NCBI GenBank assembly: GCA_012932865.1
Contig: SAXG01000011.1
Span: forward strand, 558,001 to 622,000
DNA from: Amylostereum areolatum
Lineage: Eukaryota > Basidiomycota > Agaricomycetes > Russulales > Stereaceae
Length of the DNA stretch: 64,000 nt
Reading direction: 5' to 3'
The position numbers and the translations under genes are program-made. The notes under the pieces are model-generated. The model was not told where the DNA came from. It searched no databases and saw only the letters and a list, made by a program, of their open reading frames with translations. Positions 57,796-64,000 of the stretch are shown piece after piece; the stretch's first letter is position 1; each line of letters starts with the position of its first letter.

Positions 57796-59915
57796 ATGTC
57801 TTTCTGCGAACACTGCGCCCAGGGTGTGTCTTTAAGACTAAGGATGGGCACGGGTACGGGTAAAACCGCGGTATCTTACCCGTAAAGGCGACGGGTACGG
57901 GTACGGTAGGGGGACTCATGGTACCGTCGAATAACCGTACCCTTGACGGTTTCACCGCGGTGTATGTAAGGCACGTTTTACGACCCCGCCAGATCGTTAC
58001 CTCACGACGATAAGCTACGACAGTGACGGCGAAAGGTGAACATGGTCAATTTTCCAAGGTTCAAGTTTTCCGAAACTGAAGTGCGTATCTCCTAGTATAG
58101 TCACACGGTGTCCGAACTCTACAGGCTCGCAATGAAAACACAGGTGTATGTGGCTCAGAAGCATGAGCGGTGACAGCGCAGAGGAAGGCGAACGGAAAAG
58201 CTGGTGGGCAGTCGGCGCCATTTCTCTTATCACCTCATGGGTTTCCGACTCCAGCTCATCTACTCGCTCTCCAATTTAAGAAGGCATGGCGTCTGTTTAG
58301 AACAACCTGTAAAGTGTCTCCCTTTCGATCGGAGAGCGCTCTTCTCCTTCCCTCGGTGCTTCTCCCGCTGCATCGACTGGGCCATCAAGCAACCATCCGC
58401 CAGTACCTCTCCCCCCGCACATGGAGCGCTGTTACTGAGGATGATATCATTTATTAGGTATTAGGTTGACTCCGAGAGGGGTATGTAAGACTCATTTACT
58501 GTACAAAACATGGTATAGATTTCATTTTCGAGCTCCTAACCGCCCAGATACCGCGACACCGTGGTACACCGACAACACCGCCAAAAAACCGCCTTTCGTA
58601 CGGGTAGGTGTGTACCCGTACCCGTCACGGGTACGGTATGTACGGGTACGGGTACGGGTACAAGAATTCCGACCCGCGGTTTACCCGTGCCCAACCTTAG
58701 TGTCTTTTCCACTCTTAAGAGAAACCGATCTTAGATCAGGCTATTAATCGCCTGTCGGTCATTCATGGACAGGCGTCCGCCACGAAGGAACCCCCGAGGG
58801 TGAGCCGCAACCCGTTCTATCGTCCGATCTCCTCACATCTATAACGGACGACGCGCTGTATAGGCACTTATGAGACCCTCGGCGGCATCAAGACCTACGT
58901 CGCGAAACCGACCACGGATTACCCCAAGAACAAGGCCATCCTCTACCTCGCCGACGCCTTCGGTCTCGAGCTCGCCAACAACCTCGTGCGTCCCCCTCGA
59001 CGTCTCCCAGACATCCGCTCTTCCCTGATCCCCCCCAGCTGCTCATAGACGACTTCGCGCGGAACGGGTTCCAGGTGTACGCCCCGGACCTCTTCGAGGG
59101 CGACCCGGTGCCCATCGCGCAGATGGAAGCGGGCACGTTCGACTTCGTGCCCTGGCTCGCCAGACACCCCGTCGCGCACACCGAGAAACGCGTGCGGTCC
59201 GTGGTCGCCGCCCTGCGCGAACGGGGGATCGACGCGTTCGCCGCGACGGGCTACTGCTACGGGGGTGCGTCGCGGTTGCCCTGTTCGTCGTCGTGCTAGA
59301 CTCCAAGCTGACGCGCGCAGGTCGTCTCACGTTCAACCTCGCGTTCGACAACACGATCAAGGCCGCCGCAACCTCCCACCCATCCCTACTCCAGCTCGAG
59401 GACATCGACGTATGGCCCCTCTTCGTCCCTTCCCCTTCCCCTTCCCCTTCATCGTCCCTTCCCCTTCATCGTCCTCGCGATCACACCTGACACCGGCCGC
59501 AGAAATACGTGTCCACGTCGAAAGTGCCGCTCCTGATCAACGCGTGCGAGGTCGACGGGCAGTGGCCGAAGGAGAAACAGGACAGGGCCGTCGAGCGCTT
59601 CAAAGACTTCGCGCCCGGATTCGCGCAGCCGTACTTCCCCGGATGCACGCACGGGTTCGCGGTGAGTTTTTCTGCGCACCCTTCCGGACGCCCTCCGCCC
59701 CCTCCTCGTTCCGATTTCTGACGATTTTTTTCCCTGGGCTCGTGGCGTGTCAGGTTCGCGGCGATTTGGTGCGTGCAATGCGCGTGGTGCTCATCGACAC
59801 CGCGCCCGGCCTGACGGTTCTTGTTCTTCCTGTGTTTTAGAGCGACCCGCTGGTGAAGGCAGGCAAGGAAGGCGCGTTCAAGAACACCGTCGAGTGGTTC
59901 ATCAAGCACCTCTGA
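57796..59915 (+). CDS. Dienelactone hydrolase family protein
   Basis: Cytosolic alpha/beta hydrolase of the dienelactone hydrolase family; in the type enzymes it opens the lactone ring in catechol degradation. Eight exons: 57796-57823, 58773-58799, 58864-58985, 59039-59264, 59321-59409, 59503-59661, 59754-59768 (15 nt), 59841-59915; phases agree (246 residues, the usual length). The product starts MSFCEHCAQGVRHEGTPEGT. AILYLADAFGLELANN leads to FARNGFQVYAPDLFEGDPVP. The nucleophile motif GYCYGG (Cys) is built across an intron. KVPLLINACEVDGQWPKE (Asp region) and YFPGCTHGFAV (catalytic His) complete the triad. The 28-nt first exon lies 949 bp upstream of exon 2 because intron 1 holds a transposon-like element; the other introns are 53-93 bp. 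Confidence 0.87.
57834..58699. mobile_element. Non-autonomous hAT-like element in intron 1 of the hydrolase gene
   Basis: Ends are inverted: left TAAGGATGGGCACGGGTA at 57839, right end the inverse of TAAGGTTGGGCACGGGTA finishing at 58699; similarity continues inward to AAACCGCGG with a 6-bp offset. Flanked by an exact 8-bp direct repeat GTGTCTTT (57826-57833 and 58700-58707), the target-site length of hAT transposons. Five extra bases (AAGAC) lie between the left repeat and the left inverted end. Subterminal regions carry many TACGGG units on both strands. No transposase frame is present, so it is a deletion derivative or MITE. It starts 10 bp inside the intron donor; without it the intron would be about 75 bp. 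Confidence 0.8.
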
Positions 59916-60516
59916 ACCCGAATCGAATCGCTACCACCGGGCAGAGAAACTTGAGAGGGGGTCGATCGTCCGTCGGGGAAACACTATATCCATTTGTACT
60001 CACGTATTATGTCGAATGCGTTCAGAACCCTCGTCTGTGCCGTCTCTCGACTTCCCAGTGAAGTAGACCCGATTATAAATTGCAGGACCGTACTGGATTA
60101 TACACACGTCAGGTCGTACATACAACAAAATCTATCGAGTCAGGCTGGAATTCGAAACTCTATCACACACAGATAATCGTAACTTAACGTGTCGCGCCCC
60201 CCCCCCCCTCCCCCGCAAGCGCTCCCAAGCTTCCAAAGATTTGAACTTCAAACGCCGTCCTTCTCCAGCGCACTCCACACCGATGCAGATATCCCCGACC
60301 GACGCCGAGCCCGCGTCCGAGTCATCCACGTCCGTGTCTGCCGAGGGAAACACGCCCATGCACTCAGTCTCCTTGCGCGTGGATGTCCCGTAGATGTCTT
60401 CGCTACTCGTGGAGGAAACGTTGCAGCAGAGGCTAAGACAAATTGTCAATGTACTTCCTGAACTATCCAAGTGTAACTCACTATTATAAGTGCCGCACGG
60501 CAGGAATATGACCCGT
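59916..60516. other. Region between convergent genes; possible extra 3' exon of the minus gene
   Basis: Mostly 3' flank. On the minus strand 60458-60132 stays open and, if an intron GTAAAC..CTTAG is removed, would extend the deaminase-like protein by about 100 residues (EDIYGTSTRKETECMGVF onward). A C-run of ten or more lies at about 60198-60210. Not resolved. Confidence 0.35.
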
Positions 60517-62447
60517 TTACTCCTCGCCCCAGTCGTCGTCGTCGTCGCCCTCGTCGTCCTCGTCCTCGTCCTCGTCGTCGTCCTCGGTGTTATCTTCGTC
60601 CTCCTCCTCCTCCTCGACGCTTTCAGCATCCTCGTCCCAGTCGATATTCTTGAACCCGAGACCTGCTTCGTAGAAATCGGAAGTTTTTAGAGCAGCCATA
60701 ACTTCGTCTTCAGCGGAGCTGAGCGCAGAGCTCTGATGGGACGTGACAATGACAGCGGAGTCCTTCATGAGTTTCTCTAGTTCCATCTCGAGCGCTTCAT
60801 TCATCTTCCGCAACACACTCTCCGGAACGCCGCACGGAGGTGGGTACCTTGGAAAGATCGTTGCGTGGGTGCCGCCAAGGAGGAATCGCGGATATTCCGG
60901 ATATTCCAACGAAAGGTTGGGGTCGGAGGACGCGCTCTTTCCCGCCTTGTCGCCACGCAGGAGGAGATGCAGCTTCCAACAGCACCAGCAGCACAGTTCG
61001 CCAACACCGATAGGAGTTTCCTGAACCTGGGAAAATTAAAACAAACAGTGAGCGTATGCCGACATCCAACGCAGAAGGCTTACGGAGAATGCATCGTAAA
61101 GGACACGCTTCGAATTGTCATCTTCAATCGGTAGGAATAGTGTAAACTCCGTCGTAGAGTTTTGGGAATCTCGAACGTTATAGCACGCGCAGGCCACGCC
61201 CATCAGGCCAGCCTCGACGTGAAAAGCCCCATCTTCACTGTGGTGACAGTTCAGCTTCAGTTCTGCTTGACCCAAGATCTTCTCGAGGTTGGGAAGGAGA
61301 CTCTGAAACCGAACATTCCTGCAAAGTTCGCGTTTGAATTCCTCGATCTGTTCGTCATTGACCGTGATGGTTTGCTTGGAGAGGGCAACAGTGTATGCAC
61401 GGAGGGGGGAGGAAACCCGACTCGGCATGAGAAGCGAGTCGACGGCGTCGTTCCAGGCGACGATGGTCTTGAGGTAACGGACGACGTGATGGCGGGGGTC
61501 CTCGTTCACCGCGCGTAGGTCGCTGGTAGTAACTATCGCGTAAGGGGCTTTATGAGGCGTGGCAAACCAGTTTTGTAACGTCGACCGAATACACACCTTT
61601 TGTTCCATCAATGTGAGAGTCGAGGTTATCCGGGGGAGACTCCCCTCCGGCGTCTACACAGAAGGGTCGGTAGTGAATACGGCAACCGTTTTTGAGTAAG
61701 AGAGTCAAGTTCGCACCTACAGCGGCGCCCTGGTCGCGGGACCATTGCCTGGACCAATAAGATTCATTCAACTGCGCGTCCAATTTGTTGTCTTGGAGGA
61801 CGAGGTCCACGAACCCCGCTTTCAGAATGGCGTGGAAGACTTTGAGGTTGCGTCCAAAAGATGAAACGGCTTCCGCAGTCAGACTGTCCTTGGGACGCTG
61901 ATTTTCCGTGAAGAGGGCGGCCTCGAGCTGTTCGTATATGTCGCAGAAAAACGACAGCCACGTCGCAACGTTGTCTTTGCTGACGATGAAGACGTTGCCG
62001 CTGGGCGTCGAAGGCAGCAGGCCATTCTTCTGCAACACCCCCTTAACGACCCCACTTGGCGTCTTCAACTTGAACGGCAGAAAAAAGTCGGGGATTGATA
62101 GCTTCGGGATGTGCTTTCGCAGTGCGCGCATCGGGTGCTCCTCCCAGAGGTCTACGCCTTTGGCCATCTGGTCAGCAATCCTATGATACGCGTGGTTGAC
62201 GATGTATAAGTAGAAATAGATGGTTTTGAGGGACCATTCTTCATCTGAGCTTGGCGAGCTGTGCGTGCGGAACCATTCGAGGATCGCGAAGACGTCACGA
62301 AAATGGCTGTCGAGGCTGACGAACGTGCACGTTGACTCACAGCGTGCGACGAGAGTAGACCGCAAGCACGCACCTCTGGGTGTGCCAATTTTGCAATATT
62401 TCCGGGACGCTCACCTCCCTGCTGGTCAGCCCCAGTGGGAAGTCCAT
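60517..62447 (-). CDS. Putative OTT_1508-like nucleic-acid/nucleotide deaminase
   Basis: Multi-exon minus-strand gene. Spliced pieces: MDFPLGLTSREVSVPEILQN (ATG 62447), FRDVFAILEWFRTH, TIYFYLYIVNHAYHRIADQM, PDFFLPFKLKTPSGVVKGVL, FIVSKDNVATWLSFFCDIYE, VTTSDLRAVNEDPRHHVVRY, then HVEAGLMGVACAC, ETPIGVGELCCWCCWKL and LGGTHATIFPRYPPPCGVP. The pairing of an H-x-E motif with a downstream IGV..LCCxCC motif is the zinc-site layout of the cytidine-deaminase fold, and the whole pattern resembles the fungal OTT_1508-like deaminase family. The C-terminus is strongly acidic (runs of D/E from about 60640 to 60520). Deaminase activity and substrate are inferred only. The acidic tail may continue through an intron to about 60132. 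No effector or toxin context is visible. Confidence 0.55.
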
Positions 62448-62892
62448 ATCGCCGGATCGATTCTAGTCTAGCGATATAGCCCAATTTCGGTCTGATTAGA
62501 AATTAACATATGGATGACTGTATATGATATTTTGTTAGACAAAATCCATCCGTTTCGTGTCGCAGCGTACCTGACCTTGTATCCGTTTGCAGCAGAATCT
62601 ATTCCGATGTATTCTCGATGTATTCTGTCTCATTCAGATCGCAGTTCACGCAGCCAATGAAAACAATGCAACAGATATATTTCGATGTATCAAAAGCTAC
62701 GGAAGTCTAATCTACGGTCAACAAAACAGGTCACGCCACCGCCACACGGTCACATGATGCACGCGCGGTATGACGCGCGCGCGACAGAACAGATGCGAGA
62801 AACTTCACGAAAAACGGAGTTGTACTAGAGTGAGAGTGCCTGTGAGCTCCAAGAACAATAAAATAAATGGAAAGACTTACCTGGAATAGACA
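62448..62892. other. Intergenic region
   Basis: About 350-450 bp between two minus-strand genes. Contains a CG-alternating run (about 62759-62785) and AT-rich sequence. The 3' end of the next gene may extend to 62805 under another splice model. Confidence 0.45.
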
Positions 62893-63989
62893 TCAAGAGC
62901 GCCGGGATTTGTTCTTCGACAATGCCACCTCGGCCTTCTAATATGGTAAGGTGGACAGACTTGTCAGTAATATTATTGAGATACTTCAGGCAAGTTCTCA
63001 CCTTGGCTTTCTCCACAACGACATAACGCTAAAGCAAATTGTTAGACGGGCTCGTTGAAGAAAGGGGTATACGTACCTCGCGCTCAGAGGCGGCAAGACG
63101 GGCCCAGTATGTATCAAACTCCGCGACGGTGCCGGCGAAGTGAGTCTCCTTCCATTCAACTCCACAGATAGATCTAAACATTCCGCACGGTTAGGGATTG
63201 GTGAAAATAAGAAGGCGACAGAACTTACTTCGCCGTGATTCGCGTGACCTGTGGTTCGTATACGAGCACCGATTTAGCGGCACCTCGACCCCGAGCAGAT
63301 CGAACAGGCGGTAAGGCCGCTCCCCCAGATGCAGGCTCGCCTGCAGCGGACGCGGTACTTGCATCAGCTCCCACAGCGCCTTCGGCAGCTGGCGTCGAGG
63401 GGTTGTTTCCCTCGCCAGAGCATGGGACCAGGATCGCAGAACCAACCAAAGGGTGGTTATCGGGTGCGTCATGTTGCTCGTCGGACGCGCCATGCTGTTC
63501 CTCGGGTGCGCCATGCTGTTCCTCGGGTGCGACGCGCTGTTCCTCGGGCACGACAGCTTGGTCCTCGGGCGCAACAGCTTGGTCCTCGGGCGCCGCGACA
63601 CGCTGTTCCTCGGGCTCGACAGGTTGTTCTTCGGCCTCGAGGGGCTGTTTATCACTTGCGGGCATGTTGTCGATGTCGTAGCTGATGCCGCTACTACAAG
63701 AGAATAAATGAGTTAGTATGTACAGAGACTAAGCGGAGCAAGAAACTCACAAGATATCTTCTTCAATATGCTAGATGTTGACAAGTGTGCAATTAGCAGA
63801 GAAAGCGGACACAGCTTGCAACGCACGAACCTCAACTTCCGGCTGTGCATCCTCCATAGGCACGGGGGGCGGCGGGACAGGATCACTTGCCATTGCCGGA
63901 TGCTGAGCAGGAGGTGCTGGGGGTGCTGGGGAGCCAGAGGTGGTAGTAGATGAGGACACTGTCCTGGCCTTCTTAGTAGCAGGACGCAT
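62893..63989 (-). CDS. Acidic repeat protein of unknown function
   Basis: The start at 63989 (MRPATKKARTVSSSTTTSGS) is the first ATG in the window; the gene could begin further upstream, outside. Exon 1 is Pro/Ala-rich with a basic KK.R start; short exons give HIEEDI and FSGISYDIDNMPASDKQP. The large exon has degenerate repeats around EEQ/EDQ (about 63470-63660), then LPPVRSARGRGAAKSVLVYE. Later exons give ICGVEWKETHFAGTVAEFDT, YWARLAASERE and RYVVVEKAK. Two 3' ends are possible. An intron GTGAGA..ATTAG with a TACTGAC branch site gives KKAEVALSKNKSRRS-stop at 62893; reading through instead gives a longer end with a later intron and a stop at 62805. Possibly nuclear given the basic start and RGRG patch, but no family recognised. 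Confidence 0.5.
63470..63660 (-). repeat. Degenerate 24-30-bp tandem repeats coding EEQ/EDQ units
   Basis: Seven or more imperfect units of the type GTxCCCGAGGA(A/C)CA on the minus strand encode (A)PEEQ(R/H)-like peptides. Unit lengths of 24, 27 and 30 bp are multiples of three, so copy changes keep the frame. Confidence 0.7.
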
Positions 63990-64000
63990 GCGGCACCGCT

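Noticed and set aside
57839..58699. TACGGG repeats as telomeric or CRISPR-like array
   Set aside because: Units occur on both strands at the two ends of one element with inverted termini and an 8-bp target duplication; better explained as subterminal repeats of a hAT-like element.

Overview
The window looks like nuclear DNA of a mushroom-forming basidiomycete (Agaricomycete). Genes are split by many introns of about 50-70 bp with GT..AG ends and occasional micro-exons. The gene families are typical of that group: an Agaricus-type fruit-body lectin, a DUF6534-type membrane protein, basidiomycete adenylate-forming enzymes, a FunK1-like kinase fragment, a CAP59/CMT1-type glycosyltransferase and fungal GH78 enzymes. 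No bacterial operons, CRISPR arrays, rRNA or convincing tRNA genes were seen. All gene models were spliced by eye; where coordinates are given the ends are start and stop codons.

Layout. 1.9-4.5 kb: glycine-rich DUF1399 protein (+) with one frame break. 4.7-6.2 kb: FunK1-like copy A (-), frameshifted. 6.2-6.7 kb: decayed second copy of the 3' end of the DUF1399 gene. 7.3-8.0 kb: small His/Pro-rich protein (+). 9.0-16.8 kb: UTP10 (+), a ribosome-biogenesis HEAT-repeat protein. 17.0-20.9 kb: PAK-like kinase with CRIB motif (-). 23.0-24.6 kb: oxysterol-binding protein (+). 25.1-25.6 kb: fruit-body lectin (-). 26.5-27.7 kb: FunK1-like copy B (+). 27.8-29.1 kb: unknown protein (+). 29.7-32.2 kb: large disordered protein (-).

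33.5-41.4 kb is a small accessory block: a GH78 pseudogene carrying a MITE-like insertion, an adenylate-forming enzyme that ends after its A domain (-), and a GH78 gene that is full length but has one in-frame TGA. Then come an OTU protease (41.9-43.6), a GT69 mannosyltransferase (44.0-45.5), a DUF6534 membrane protein (46.0-47.9) and an RRM protein (48.9-51.6), all (+). These are followed by a methyltransferase (52.2-53.4, -), an intact GH78 gene (54.9-57.3, +), a dienelactone hydrolase (57.8-59.9, +) whose first intron contains a hAT-like element with an 8-bp target duplication, a putative OTT_1508-like deaminase (60.5-62.4, -) and an acidic repeat protein (62.9-64.0, -).

Housekeeping genes (UTP10, OSBP, PAK, OTU, RRM) are interleaved with duplicated, lineage-restricted genes in several states of decay. 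The most informative signals are the three GH78 copies (intact, nonsense, deleted), the inverted FunK1-like pair in which each copy has lost a different part, and the transposon-expanded intron. I did not find an operon-like or otherwise clearly new multi-gene system.
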